Below, in pieces: positions 17,899-26,353 of a stretch of 64,000 bases of DNA. The stretch's first letter is position 1, and the number at the start of each line of letters is the position of its first letter. Both the position numbers and the translations under genes were made by a program. The DNA comes from Planctomycetota bacterium. GTDB lineage: Bacteria; Planctomycetota; JAJSAM01; JAJVHW01. The notes under the pieces are model-generated. The model did no database searches and had not been told where the DNA came from. It saw nothing but the letters and a program-made list of their open reading frames with translations. Location: positions 25,960 to 89,959 of the forward strand of contig JAIOPE010000037.1 in assembly GCA_021414065.1 (NCBI GenBank), read 5' to 3'.

Positions 17899-18929
17899 TT
17901 TCCCCCGCCCTTCGGCGCGTCCGACTCGACGACGAGTTCGCCGCTGCGGATCTTCGCCTCGAGGCCGCGGAGCCACGCTTCGTCGTCGGCCGTGACGATG
18001 CCGCGGTTGTTCTCGTCGAGCGCCCAGCCGATCGCGCCCTCCTTCACGCCGAGGCTGTGCGCGCCCGGTCGGAACCGGCCCTCGACGACTTCCCGGCAGA
18101 GTCCCAGAACCGCTACGTCGACACGCTTCAGCATCGAGGTCAGCACCGTGCCGGGCGCTTCGCCGTTCTGGTTCGCGTCGCAGCCGACCGCGAAGATCTT
18201 CTCTTCGGCCGCGCCCGTGATGACGCCGTTTCCGGTCTGCCCCGCCGCCTGGAAGACGACGTCGGCCTTCTGCCCCGCGAGCACGCGCGTCAGCTCCTTG
18301 CCGCGCACGGGGTCCGCGAAGCTGTTCGCGATCATCGTGAGCGACTTCGCGCCTGGGCGCCCGGCGGCAACGCCCTGATTCCATCCGTGTTCAAAAACGC
18401 GCAGGAGCGGCACGTCCATGCCGAGGACGATCCCGACCGTGCCCGTCTTCGACTTGCGCGACGCCAGCGCGCCGACGAGGTAGCAGCCTTCGTGCTCCCG
18501 GAACCGCACCGAGGCCACGTTCGGCAGATCCACCTGCTCGTCGATGATCGCGAAGCTCGTCCCGGGGTGACGCTTCGCCGCGCTCTCGAGCGCGCTCTTC
18601 ATCAGGAACCCGACCGCGAACACGAGGTCGAACCCCTGCTCGGCGTAGAAGTCGAGGTAGCGCTCGTCTTCGCTCATCGCCGCCGGTTCGCCGTACACAC
18701 CGATCACGCCGAGGTCGCGGCGCGCCGCCTGGAGGCCTTCGTACGCCATGTCGTTGAACGAACGGTCGCCGAGTCCGCCGACCGAGAGCACGACCGCCAC
18801 CCGCTTCTTGCCTGTCTCGGGCGCCGCGGCTTCGCCGGGCCCCCGGACGACCGCCCCCAACGCCAGCGCCCCGGCGAGGGCGAAGACGATCCATCGGACG
18901 CGGGAGGTCACTTGCATTGCGGCGGACAT
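17895..18929 (-). CDS. BMP-family nucleoside-binding protein (PnrA-like), signal peptide without lipobox
   Basis: A 344-residue periplasmic binding protein. It starts with a signal sequence (RVRWIVFALAGALALGA) and lacks the lipobox Cys typical of BMP lipoproteins. Family motifs: LGDRSFNDMAYEGL, the GFLM and FAIID segments, VASVRFREHEGCYLVGALA, and FQAAGQTGNGV (ligand-binding region). ATG codons at 18929 and 18917 are both possible; neither has a good Shine-Dalgarno. First gene of the importer operon and divergent from deoC, fitting uptake and breakdown of deoxynucleosides. Confidence 0.9.
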   Translation of the reverse strand: MSAAMQVTSRVRWIVFALAGALALGAVVRGPGEAAAPETGKKRVAVVLSVGGLGDRSFNDMAYEGLQAARRDLGVIGVYGEPAAMSEDERYLDFYAEQGFDLVFAVGFLMKSALESAAKRHPGTSFAIIDEQVDLPNVASVRFREHEGCYLVGALASRKSKTGTVGIVLGMDVPLLRVFEHGWNQGVAAGRPGAKSLTMIANSFADPVRGKELTRVLAGQKADVVFQAAGQTGNGVITGAAEEKIFAVGCDANQNGEAPGTVLTSMLKRVDVAVLGLCREVVEGRFRPGAHSLGVKEGAIGWALDENNRGIVTADDEAWLRGLEAKIRSGELVVESDAPKGGGK

Positions 18930-19084
18930 ACGAGTGGACGTTGCGGCGGGCGCCGCACCTGGCGGCGAAGCGGGTGGCGCGGAAGGTGCTGGCACGGGCA
19001 GGAAGATACAGAGGTGGCCGTCGCGGACTCCCGCCCAAATGGCGTCGCACACGTGTCGGGTCGGCGGGATAGTCTTCCCCCACC

Positions 19085-19738
19085 GTGAACGGCATCGACC
19101 TCGCCTCGTTCCTCGACCACTCCGTCCTACGGCCGGACACACGGTTGCACGACATCGACACGGCCTGCGACGCCGCGCTCCTCTACCGTTTCCGGGGCGT
19201 CGTCGTCCCGAGCGGCGCGGTCCACCACGCGAAGCGGCGCCTGATGAACACGGGAATCAAGGTCGTCGCGACCGTCGCTTTCCCTCACGGGAACCAGGCC
19301 CCCGACGTGAAGGCGAACGAAGCGATGCGCGCCGCGGCTCTCGGCGCCGACGAGATCGACTACGTGATCTCGATCGGAGCGGCCCTTGACGACGACCTGA
19401 AGTACCTGCGAGAGGAGGCACTGGCGATCATCCGGCAGACGCGCGGCAAGATCGTGAAGGCGATCCTCGAGGTCGGCTACCTGGGCGAGAAGCAGCGTTT
19501 CGAATCGGCCCGCGCGCTAGCAGCCACCGGGATCCCGTACGTGAAGACGTGTACGGGCTTCGGCCCCGGGGGGGCTCGCGCGGAGGACGTCGCGCTGCTC
19601 TGCCAGGCGGTGAACGGGAAGGCGCTGGTCAAGGCGTCCGGCGGCATCCGGACCCGCGAGCAGGTCCTCGAGATGCTCCAGGCGGGAGCTGCGGTGGTGG
19701 GTACCAGCCACAGCGCGGAGATCTGCGCCGGCACGTGA
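19085..19738 (+). CDS. deoC: Deoxyribose-phosphate aldolase
   Basis: A 217-residue TIM barrel that splits 2-deoxyribose 5-phosphate into acetaldehyde and glyceraldehyde 3-phosphate. Key residues are visible: D92 (GADEIDYV), K125 (VKAILE), the Schiff-base K154 (YVKTCTGF) and K183 (VKASGGIR). Length matches short bacterial DeoC. The start is GTG at 19085. Its promoter must lie in the 155-bp divergent space 18930-19084 shared with the BMP importer, which suggests joint control by a nucleoside-responsive regulator not encoded here. Confidence 0.95.
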   Translation: MNGIDLASFLDHSVLRPDTRLHDIDTACDAALLYRFRGVVVPSGAVHHAKRRLMNTGIKVVATVAFPHGNQAPDVKANEAMRAAALGADEIDYVISIGAALDDDLKYLREEALAIIRQTRGKIVKAILEVGYLGEKQRFESARALAATGIPYVKTCTGFGPGGARAEDVALLCQAVNGKALVKASGGIRTREQVLEMLQAGAAVVGTSHSAEICAGT

Positions 19739-19848
19739 GATTCGCGCGCGGCGCACCGTTCTCCCCCGAGGGACACTTGCCCGCGGGCCCACGTCGTGCT
19801 TTCCTTTCGTCCCGAACCAAGTCTCGAACCCCGTTCCAGGAGAGAACC

Positions 19849-20082
19849 ATGGCAAAGACCCCCGCGAAGAAGGCCGCCCCGGCCAAGAAGGCGCCTGCCA
19901 AGGCCGCCGCGAAGAAGCCCGCTGCGAAGCCGGCTGCCAAGGCCGCCGCGAAGCCGGCCGCCAAGAAGCCCGCTGCCAAGGCCGCGCCGAAGTCGGCGAA
20001 GCCCGCCGCCAAGGCCGCCCCGAAGCCCGCGATGAAGAAGTCCGCCCCGGCCCGCAAGCCGGCCGCCTCGGAAGAGGAGTAG
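19849..20082 (+). CDS. Histone H1-like Lys/Ala/Pro-rich DNA-binding protein
   Basis: A 77-residue protein made almost wholly of K, A and P, built from repeats such as PAKKAAP and KPAAKAA and ending in an acidic SEEE. ATG follows AGGAGAGAACC (Shine-Dalgarno AGGAG at 19838-19842). The composition matches bacterial histone H1-like proteins (Hc1/Hc2, AlgP tails), which bind DNA without sequence preference and condense chromatin. It stands alone, with its own ribosome site and a strong terminator 28 bases after the stop, so it is probably highly expressed. The underlying DNA is internally repetitive. Confidence 0.85.
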   Translation: MAKTPAKKAAPAKKAPAKAAAKKPAAKPAAKAAAKPAAKKPAAKAAPKSAKPAAKAAPKPAMKKSAPARKPAASEEE

Positions 20083-20109
20083 TACCCGCCGCCTCACGGC
20101 GGACAAGTA

Positions 20110-20141
20110 GGGCCCCGTCGCGACGAGCGACGGGGCCCTTT
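20110..20141 (+). terminator. Intrinsic terminator after the H1-like gene
   Basis: A perfect 12-bp stem (GGGCCCCGTCGC at 20110-20121 and GCGACGGGGCCC at 20127-20138) with loop GACGA is followed by TTT. It lies between the plus-strand H1-like gene and the minus-strand nrfA end at 20166, so it also shields nrfA from read-through. This is the clearest rho-independent terminator of the window. Confidence 0.88.
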
Positions 20142-20165
20142 CGATTCCAGCGCGCGCGAGCTCCG

Positions 20166-21629
20166 CTACTTGTGGCCCGCGTCAGGGGCCGGAGCCGGCG
20201 GCGCGGGTGCGAACTTCGGGCCGGAGATCGCCTCGGTCGCGACGAACTTCGCGTCGCGCACCGAGATGCGCCCCTGCTGCGCGAGGTCGATCGACTCGCC
20301 GAGGATGCGAGCGGCCTCCTGCGGTGCGTGGAATCCGACGGAGTTCTCGGCTTCGACGAAGTCCAGCCGGAACTGCGCCTTCCGCTGCAGGTCGCGGGCG
20401 AGGGCCACGGCGTCATCCGAAGCGCCGGCGTCCTTCGCCGCTTTGATGTCCACGATCAGCGCGCACACCGCGTCCATCGCGCGATTGCGGAGCGCGTACG
20501 TGCGCTCCTGGATCGCCTCGGCCCGCGACTTCAACTCCTCCTCGGACCACTTGTGGCACGTCTGACAGGAGCGGTTGACGTTGAGGAGCGGGCTCCGCAC
20601 GTGGTGGTCGCTCACCTTGAACGCCCCGACGCGCTTGTACGGCATGTGGCAGTCGGCGCATGCGACGCCCGACCTCGCGTGGATGCCCTGGCTCCACATC
20701 TCGAACTCGGGGTGCTGCGCCTTCAGCGTCTGCGCGCCGGACTCCTTGTGCGTCCAGTCCTTGAAACCGACCTCGTCGTAGTACGACTGGATCTGCTCGA
20801 CCTTGATGCCCTTCGCCCAGGGGTACGTCAGCCGCTTTTCGGGGCCCTTGAAGTAGTACTCGACGTGGCACTGGCCGCAGACGAACGACCGCATCTCCTG
20901 GCGCGTCGCCATGGTGTTGACGTCGTAGTCCTTCACGCCCTGGAACGCCTTCAGCGCCTTGATGCCCTCCAGGAAGCCGGGTCGCGTGATGCGCAGCGCC
21001 ATCGTCGCGGGGTCGTGGCAGTCGATGCACGCGACCGGATGCGTGATGAGCTTCTTCGCCTCGGCGTACGGCATCTGATTGAGCTTCTCGAAGCCCTTGA
21101 TCAGGTCGCCGTCGCCCGCCTTCGTGTAGGGAACGTAGACCGAACCGTGGCAGTGGATGCATGTGCCCGGCTGCTTCGCAGCCACCTGACGCTCGGTGTA
21201 GACCTGGTCCTCGAGCATGTACGCGTGGCCGCGTTCCTCGCGGAAGTCCTTCGAGAACGCGTAACCCGCCCAGATCGCCTTGAGGCGCGGGTCCTCCTCG
21301 ATCTTCGACTGAGCGACGACCGCACGCGGATCGCGTTCCGTCGGCGCGTTCGGCATCGCCTCGCTGCCGCCGTAGCGCGTGCGGACCATGTCCACGGTCT
21401 TCTTGTAGTCGTCGTACTGCAATGGGAAGTTCTTGCCCCAGACGGCAGGGTCCTCCGTCGTGTCGTCGATCTCGACCACGCGGAAGAACGGGTTCTTCGC
21501 CTCCGCCTTGCGCTCGGAGACGTTCATCAGGAGCGCCGTGGCGCCCGCGGCGGCGGCCGCGCAGAGCACGATCGTTCCCACGAACACGCCCATGCGACCG
21601 CCGCTCTTCGACCGGCCCTGTTCGATCAT
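20166..21629 (-). CDS. nrfA: Ammonia-forming pentaheme cytochrome c nitrite reductase, CxxCH-type active-site heme
   Basis: A 487-residue protein with an N-terminal membrane anchor/signal (about 12-35). Five heme motifs are seen: CIHCH (157-161), CIDCH (201-205), CGQCH (251-255), CADCH (324-328) and CQTCH (355-359). The NrfA hallmarks CGQCHVEYYF and K-A-Q-H (303-306) are present, which separate it from octaheme relatives. Heme 1, the catalytic one, has CxxCH and not the classical CxxCK, so its distal-side ligand should be His in place of Lys. It catalyses six-electron reduction of nitrite to ammonium in the periplasm, with electrons from NrfH encoded just upstream. Confidence 0.93.
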   Translation of the reverse strand: MIEQGRSKSGGRMGVFVGTIVLCAAAAAGATALLMNVSERKAEAKNPFFRVVEIDDTTEDPAVWGKNFPLQYDDYKKTVDMVRTRYGGSEAMPNAPTERDPRAVVAQSKIEEDPRLKAIWAGYAFSKDFREERGHAYMLEDQVYTERQVAAKQPGTCIHCHGSVYVPYTKAGDGDLIKGFEKLNQMPYAEAKKLITHPVACIDCHDPATMALRITRPGFLEGIKALKAFQGVKDYDVNTMATRQEMRSFVCGQCHVEYYFKGPEKRLTYPWAKGIKVEQIQSYYDEVGFKDWTHKESGAQTLKAQHPEFEMWSQGIHARSGVACADCHMPYKRVGAFKVSDHHVRSPLLNVNRSCQTCHKWSEEELKSRAEAIQERTYALRNRAMDAVCALIVDIKAAKDAGASDDAVALARDLQRKAQFRLDFVEAENSVGFHAPQEAARILGESIDLAQQGRISVRDAKFVATEAISGPKFAPAPPAPAPDAGHK

Positions 21630-21638
21630 CGGATCCTC

Positions 21639-22094
21639 CTATCGCAGATGTCCGACCGAGTCGTGGCACGTCACGCAGGAACGCGTCGCGTCCCCGTGGC
21701 CGTCCACCGTCTCGGCGATGTCTTCGTGGCAGCGCCTGCACTGCGTCTCGAGCACCTCGCGACTGCGTTCCTTCGCCCGGATGTGCTCCGGGTAGTCGCC
21801 CGTGGTGAACGCCGACGAGTGGTGCCACCCGTTCGTCGACTTGACCCACCACTTCGCGAAGAACGAGTCCATCGGCACGTGGCAGTCGTTGCAGACCGCC
21901 ACCTTGTGGTGGCTCGACTTCTGCCACCCGTCGAACTGCTCCTGCATCACGTGGCAGTTCGCACACGCAGCCGGGTCGTTCGTCATGTACGACCCGCCCT
22001 TGGCGTACACGAACGTGTAGCCGCCGAGCCCCACGGCCACGCCGAGCGCAGCCGCTGCTCCGAGTCTCAGGATCGTCGCCGTCTCGAGCGCCAC
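21639..22094 (-). CDS. nrfH: Tetraheme quinol dehydrogenase subunit NrfH
   Basis: A 151-residue NapC/NirT-family protein: one N-terminal membrane helix (about 8-26) then four heme motifs, CANCH (with the NrfH-type Met two residues after the His: CHVM), CNDCH, CRRCH and CVTCH. GTG at 22094 is chosen because GGAGG lies five bases upstream; a GTG at 22139 would add an unlikely 15-residue Arg/Pro-rich leader. It takes electrons from menaquinol and passes them to NrfA, nine bases downstream. Confidence 0.92.
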   Translation of the reverse strand: MALETATILRLGAAAALGVAVGLGGYTFVYAKGGSYMTNDPAACANCHVMQEQFDGWQKSSHHKVAVCNDCHVPMDSFFAKWWVKSTNGWHHSSAFTTGDYPEHIRAKERSREVLETQCRRCHEDIAETVDGHGDATRSCVTCHDSVGHLR

Positions 22095-22175
22095 CGTGGC
22101 CTCCGCGGGACGCCCGTTCCTCGGCGTCCTGCGACCCACGCTAGCCTCCCCCCGGCCGGGCGCGCTTGACGCGAA

Positions 22176-22964
22176 TCAGTTCGCGGAGAGATGGAGGAAC
22201 ACCAGGTTCAGCGCGTTGAAGGCCACGTGCACGCGGATCGCAGCGCTCAACGACGCCGTGCGGGCGTACGTCCAGCCGCAGATCGCGCCGACGAGACCGA
22301 GCGGGATCGCGAGCGGCCACCACGCGGGAGGCGACGCCGCAACGTGGATGGCCCCGAACGCGGCCCCCGAGAGGAGCACCGCCCGCGGCATCCCTGTCCG
22401 CCGCGCGATCGCGGGCATCACGGCCCCGCGCCAGAAGATCTCCTCTCCGACGGGCGCGAGCACCAGCGTAGCGAGCATCGTCCCCGCCTGCTCGACCCCC
22501 GACACCGACCGCGCGAGCGCCACGACGTCCTGCTCGGGCGGCTTCGCGCCGAACGCCGCGTACCCGAGCGTGAGCAGCTCGCCCGTGAGCCCCACGACGC
22601 CGAACGTCGCGAGCCCCGCGAGCCAGCCCGCCGCGCGGAGCGCCCGCGGCGTGAGCGTCGGCGCCGGCACGCCCCGTCGCACGAACGGCAGGATCACGAG
22701 CGCGATCGCGAGGTGGACCGCCGACCCGAGGATCGTGAACCCGCCGGCCGAGAGCCCGGCCCCCGTCCCGATCGCGGGGACGATCCACATCGCGGCGATC
22801 CACGCGGGGATCGCAATGAGGAGCGCGTCTCCGGTGTCGGGGAACGCGCCCTGCGGCTGCGCGCCGAGCGGATCGCGCCCGCCGCGCACACGCCACGCCC
22901 ACCAGACGACGACGGCGAGTCCGAGCGCGGCCGTCGCGTACGACGCCGCGACGGCGAAGTTCAC
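22176..22964 (-). CDS. CPBP (CAAX/Abi) family intramembrane metalloprotease
   Basis: A 262-residue protein with about eight membrane segments. The three family motifs are present: EEIFWRG (EExxxR), FGAIH (FxxxH) and HVAFN (HxxxN), which build the intramembrane metal site. GTG at 22964 overlaps the thiG stop (GTGA), so it is coupled to the thiamine genes, though a functional link is not clear. Bacterial CPBP proteins take part in peptide maturation, bacteriocin immunity or membrane anchoring; the substrate here is unknown. Confidence 0.88.
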   Translation of the reverse strand: MNFAVAASYATAALGLAVVVWWAWRVRGGRDPLGAQPQGAFPDTGDALLIAIPAWIAAMWIVPAIGTGAGLSAGGFTILGSAVHLAIALVILPFVRRGVPAPTLTPRALRAAGWLAGLATFGVVGLTGELLTLGYAAFGAKPPEQDVVALARSVSGVEQAGTMLATLVLAPVGEEIFWRGAVMPAIARRTGMPRAVLLSGAAFGAIHVAASPPAWWPLAIPLGLVGAICGWTYARTASLSAAIRVHVAFNALNLVFLHLSAN

Positions 22965-23761
22965 GTCTTCGACCCGACGACACCCTCGACCGGCGACGAC
23001 GGCGCGCCCTCGGGCCGCACGGCCATGCGGCCCGCGAGCCAGCCGAGCCGCCCCGCCTCGCACGCGAGCCTCATCCCCCGCGCCATCGCGACGGGATCCT
23101 GCGCCAGAGCGACGGCGGTGTTGACGATCACGCCGTCCGCACCGAGTTCCATCGCCTGCGCCACGTGCGACGGCGCGCCGAGTCCGGCATCCACCAGCAC
23201 CGGCACGCCCGCGTGCTCCTTGATGAACCCGATGTTCCGCGGGTTGAGGATGCCGAGCCCCGTGCCGATCGCCGCGCCGAGCGGCATCACCGCCGCCGCG
23301 CCGCGCTCCTCGTACCGCTTCGCGAGAACCGGGTCGTCGCCGCAGTAGACCATCACAGTGAAGCCCTCCTTCACGAGCACGTCGAGCGCCTTGAGCGTCT
23401 CGAGCGGCTCCGGCAGGAGCGACTTCTGGTCGTAGAGGACCTCGAGCTTCAGCAGCTCGTGACCGAGCAGTTCCCGCGCGAGCCGCGCCACCCGCACGGC
23501 GTCTTCGGCGTTGAAGCAGCCCGCCGTGTTCGGCAGCACCGTCATCCGCGCGCGGTCGATGTGGTCGAGGATCGTCGGCCCCGCCTGGCCGAGCGGGATG
23601 CGCCGGATCGCGACCGTGACGCACTCCGTGCCCGAGACGTCGAGCGCGCGCTCCATCGTCTCGAAGTCCTTGTACTTGCCCGTGCCGAGCACGATGCGCG
23701 ACCGGAATGCGAACCGGCCGACTTGCAGCACGTCCGACAGAGCCTTCGAATCCGACGTCAT
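22961..23761 (-). CDS. thiG: Thiazole synthase
   Basis: A 266-residue TIM barrel that builds the thiazole phosphate of thiamine from 1-deoxyxylulose 5-phosphate, dehydroglycine and ThiS thiocarboxylate. Motifs: VLGTGKYKDF at the start of the barrel, LPNTAGCF, the Schiff-base Lys in KLEVL, and PVLVDAGLG-x-PSHVAQAMELGADGVIVNTA. Two adjacent ATGs exist (23764 and 23761); the second is better spaced from GGAGG. The source of dehydroglycine (ThiH or ThiO) is not in the window. It lies 14 bases after thiS. Confidence 0.95.
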   Translation of the reverse strand: MTSDSKALSDVLQVGRFAFRSRIVLGTGKYKDFETMERALDVSGTECVTVAIRRIPLGQAGPTILDHIDRARMTVLPNTAGCFNAEDAVRVARLARELLGHELLKLEVLYDQKSLLPEPLETLKALDVLVKEGFTVMVYCGDDPVLAKRYEERGAAAVMPLGAAIGTGLGILNPRNIGFIKEHAGVPVLVDAGLGAPSHVAQAMELGADGVIVNTAVALAQDPVAMARGMRLACEAGRLGWLAGRMAVRPEGAPSSPVEGVVGSKT

Positions 23762-23775
23762 CATCCGCCTCCGAA

Positions 23776-23976
23776 TCACCCGCCGCCGACCATCGTGACG
23801 ATCTCGATCCGATCGCCTTCCGCCAGCACCGTCGCGCCGTGCGCCGAGCGCGGCACGATCTCGAGATTCCGCTCGACGGCCACCGGCCGCCCCGCGAGCC
23901 CGAGTTCACGCAGCAGGTCCGCCAGCGTCGAGCCCGCCGGCACCTCGCGCGCGTCACCGTTCACAGAGATGGTCAC
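23776..23976 (-). CDS. thiS: Sulfur carrier protein ThiS
   Basis: A 66-residue beta-grasp protein starting at GTG (VTISVNGDAREV) and ending in the required Gly-Gly tail (TMVGGG). The C-terminal glycine is adenylated and converted to a thiocarboxylate that donates sulfur to ThiG. First gene of thiS-thiG-CPBP. The roughly 120-base leader on its 5' side lacks the conserved TPP-riboswitch segments, so no riboswitch is called. Confidence 0.93.
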   Translation of the reverse strand: MTISVNGDAREVPAGSTLADLLRELGLAGRPVAVERNLEIVPRSAHGATVLAEGDRIEIVTMVGGG

Positions 23977-24100
23977 GCGGGAGAGGTTAGTGGCCGTGTC
24001 GATACAAGTGGCACATTCGGCTGCGTTCCAGTGAGCCGACGGCAAGGCGGGCGAGGCGGGCAACTCGCTCCGTGGCGTCGATCGACCTCGCACGCCTCGC

Positions 24101-24555
24101 ATGCCACTCGCCGACAACCGGTTGCCGGAGCCCGACGAGCGCGTCCCACTCGTGATCGCGTACGCCGAAGTCGACTACCCGGACATCCCGATCGAGGACG
24201 AAACCAAGCGCGAGGCGCTCGCCGCGCTCGACAATCGTTCGCTCCGCGACGTCGTGACGGAGTGGCGTGGGAGCACCTGCGCCCCGAGGTCGAGAAGCAG
24301 GTGCTCGAGGTCCTCGCGATCCTCGACGTGGCGCCGACTGCCGTGGAGCAGGTGAGAATGGCCCGCTGGGGTCACGCGATCCCCGTGGCAGCGGTCGGCT
24401 TCGTTGCCGCGGGCCACGCAGACGTCCTCCGGCGGCCGATCGACGACCGCATCTTCTTCGTCAACCAAGACAACTGGGCGCTGCCGGCGGTCGAGACGTG
24501 CCTCACGGAGGCCATCGCGTTCGAGCCGAGCATCCGCGCGGCGGCGTTGAAGTAG
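24101..24555 (+). pseudogene. Truncated and frameshifted remnant of an FAD-dependent (amine-oxidase-like) oxidoreductase
   Basis: Two adjoining frames together make about 150 residues. From 24101 the first frame reads ...VPLVIAYAEVDYPDIPIED... to ...RDVVTEW (about 24265); one base out, the second frame continues WEHLRPEVEKQVLEVL, ARWGHAIPVAAVG, then RIFFVNQDNWALPAVETC to the stop at 24553-24555. The RWGHA and FFVNQDN-x-ALPAVE pattern is typical of the last FAD-binding segment of amine oxidase/phytoene-desaturase-like flavoproteins, which normally exceed 400 residues. The N-terminal Rossmann part is missing. The single frameshift could be a sequencing error, but the missing 5' part supports a real pseudogene. 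Confidence 0.7.
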
Positions 24556-24559
24556 CGGC

Positions 24560-26353
24560 CTAGCGGGCGCCGGCCCGCATCTTCAAGATCGCGAACCGCG
24601 CGGCGAGCTCCGTGCGGTCCGCGTCGCGATACGCCTCGGGCAGGAACCGGCGGTCGGAGCAGGCGAGCACGGCGGCCAGTTCCTGCAGCAGGAGCAGGTC
24701 GCCGTCGAGCGGGTCGATGAACGACGCGACGGCGTCGCGGAGATCCTCCACGCGCACGTCGTCGTCACGCAGTGCGAGGACGGCCCGCTCCTTCGCGCGC
24801 GTGAGGATGGCGTCCACGTCGCTGCCGGTCAGCGGGCGGGTCCCCATCTCGTCGCGCGCCCACGCGAGTTCGGTTTCGTCGAGTGCGAGCGACTTCGTCT
24901 TCGCGATGACGCGCACTAGGTCGAGGACGTCGTCCGGCCCCTGCGCCGGGAACAGCGGCACGCAGAGCCCGAACCGGCCCTGTCGCTTCATGTCGATCGA
25001 GAGGAGGTCGGGGCGCGACGTCATCGCGATCCACAACTCGCGGCCGCGAAGCGTGGAGTCGCCGATGTGGGCCGCGAACGCTGCGAACACGCGGGATGAC
25101 ACGCCGCTGTCGCCGTCCGCCTGGCGCGTCCCGAGCACCGCGTCGGCCTCGTCCACGACGACGACCACGGGCCCCAGCGCGCGGATCGTCATGAGGATGC
25201 GCATCTGCTGCCGCTCGGTGTCGCCCACCCACTTCGATCGAAACTCACCCATCTCGAGAACCGGCAGCCCGCACTCGCTGGCGAAGCAGTCGACGAGAAA
25301 CGACTTGCCGACGCCCACGCGGCCGGGGAGGAGAACGCCCCGCTCGACGACATCGGTCTTGCCGTTGCGAAGGAGCCATGCGAGCTCCCGCATCCGCGCC
25401 TTGGCCGCCGTGTGCGTCGCCACGCGGTCGAGCGTCAACCCGGGTTTCGGGTCCTTGAACCGGACCATCCCCTGGCAGTAGTCCTCGATCAGCCGACGCT
25501 TCGCCTGGCTGACATAGTCGCCGGTCACGCGACCGCCGTTGCGCACGGCCTCCGCGATCAGGTTCTGCACGCGGACGAGTGCGAGGCCCGCCGTGCGCCG
25601 TGCGAGGTCCTCCGCCGAGAGGTCGCACCACTCGGCGAGCGGGCGCCCGCCGGCAACGTCTGCGACGAACTTCGACTCGATGAATCGGCGGCGGTCTTCT
25701 TCATCGGGAAGATCGATGGCGACCTGCGCGACATGCGGGTTCTGGAGCAGGTCCGCGTGGAGCTCGGCGGCGCTCTCCGTCACGAGGATCACCGCGACGT
25801 CGAGCGCTCGCACGTCGTACGACGTCGCCCACTTGAGGATCGTCACGAGTGAGATGCGTTCGTCGGCCGACGCCCCCGACTCCTCCGTGGCGGGAACGAT
25901 CTTCTCGGGGAAGTCGATGATCAGAGTGACGCCGCGCCTCTCCCCTTTCTCTTCGGACGCGCGGAGGAAGAACCGGCGCAGCAGCGGGGCGAGCTTCGTG
26001 AACTCGCGCGGCGGTCCCGACCGGTGGAAGTCGGTGTTCTCGACGGTGTCGTAGACGGCGAGCCACTCGAAGAACCGCGTCTGCATGTCGCGGCTTCCGA
26101 ACGTGAGGCCGTCGCTGATGTCGTAGAAGAGGAGCGTTCCCCGATCGGGGAAGAGTCGGCGCGAGAGGAACGCCTTGAGCGGTGCCCACCCGATCCCCTT
26201 CTCGTCGGGGACCGGGAACAAGTCGAACACGTCGCCGTGCAGCACGAACACGGCCTGCGAGCCGGCGTTCCACCTGCGCGCGAGGTCGGCCGCCCACCGG
26301 CGGAGCGGCAGGCCGCGGCTGACCGCGAGTTGTTCCGGGGTGGCGGCGCTCAT
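24560..26353 (-). CDS. Ycf46-like AAA+ ATPase of the PspA/VWA operon
   Basis: A 597-residue protein with two AAA-like halves. The first (about 15-235) has the fold's outline (VFVLHGDVFDLF, GVTLIIDFPEKI) but no Walker A. The second (about 300-540) is complete: Walker A GRVGVGKS (344-351), Walker B VVVVVDEAD (396-404), a sensor in AMTSRPD, then KRQGRFG with a probable arginine finger. An inactive N-terminal AAA half followed by an active one is the Ycf46 layout. Last gene of a five-gene operon, overlapping the membrane coiled-coil gene (ATGA). AAA+ partners such as PspF regulate PspA, so it may remodel or control the PspA-like protein. Confidence 0.85.
   Translation of the reverse strand: MSAATPEQLAVSRGLPLRRWAADLARRWNAGSQAVFVLHGDVFDLFPVPDEKGIGWAPLKAFLSRRLFPDRGTLLFYDISDGLTFGSRDMQTRFFEWLAVYDTVENTDFHRSGPPREFTKLAPLLRRFFLRASEEKGERRGVTLIIDFPEKIVPATEESGASADERISLVTILKWATSYDVRALDVAVILVTESAAELHADLLQNPHVAQVAIDLPDEEDRRRFIESKFVADVAGGRPLAEWCDLSAEDLARRTAGLALVRVQNLIAEAVRNGGRVTGDYVSQAKRRLIEDYCQGMVRFKDPKPGLTLDRVATHTAAKARMRELAWLLRNGKTDVVERGVLLPGRVGVGKSFLVDCFASECGLPVLEMGEFRSKWVGDTERQQMRILMTIRALGPVVVVVDEADAVLGTRQADGDSGVSSRVFAAFAAHIGDSTLRGRELWIAMTSRPDLLSIDMKRQGRFGLCVPLFPAQGPDDVLDLVRVIAKTKSLALDETELAWARDEMGTRPLTGSDVDAILTRAKERAVLALRDDDVRVEDLRDAVASFIDPLDGDLLLLQELAAVLACSDRRFLPEAYRDADRTELAARFAILKMRAGAR

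Noticed and set aside
23977-24100. TPP riboswitch upstream of thiS
   Set aside because: The leader is short and lacks the conserved CUGAGA and ACCUGAU-type segments.
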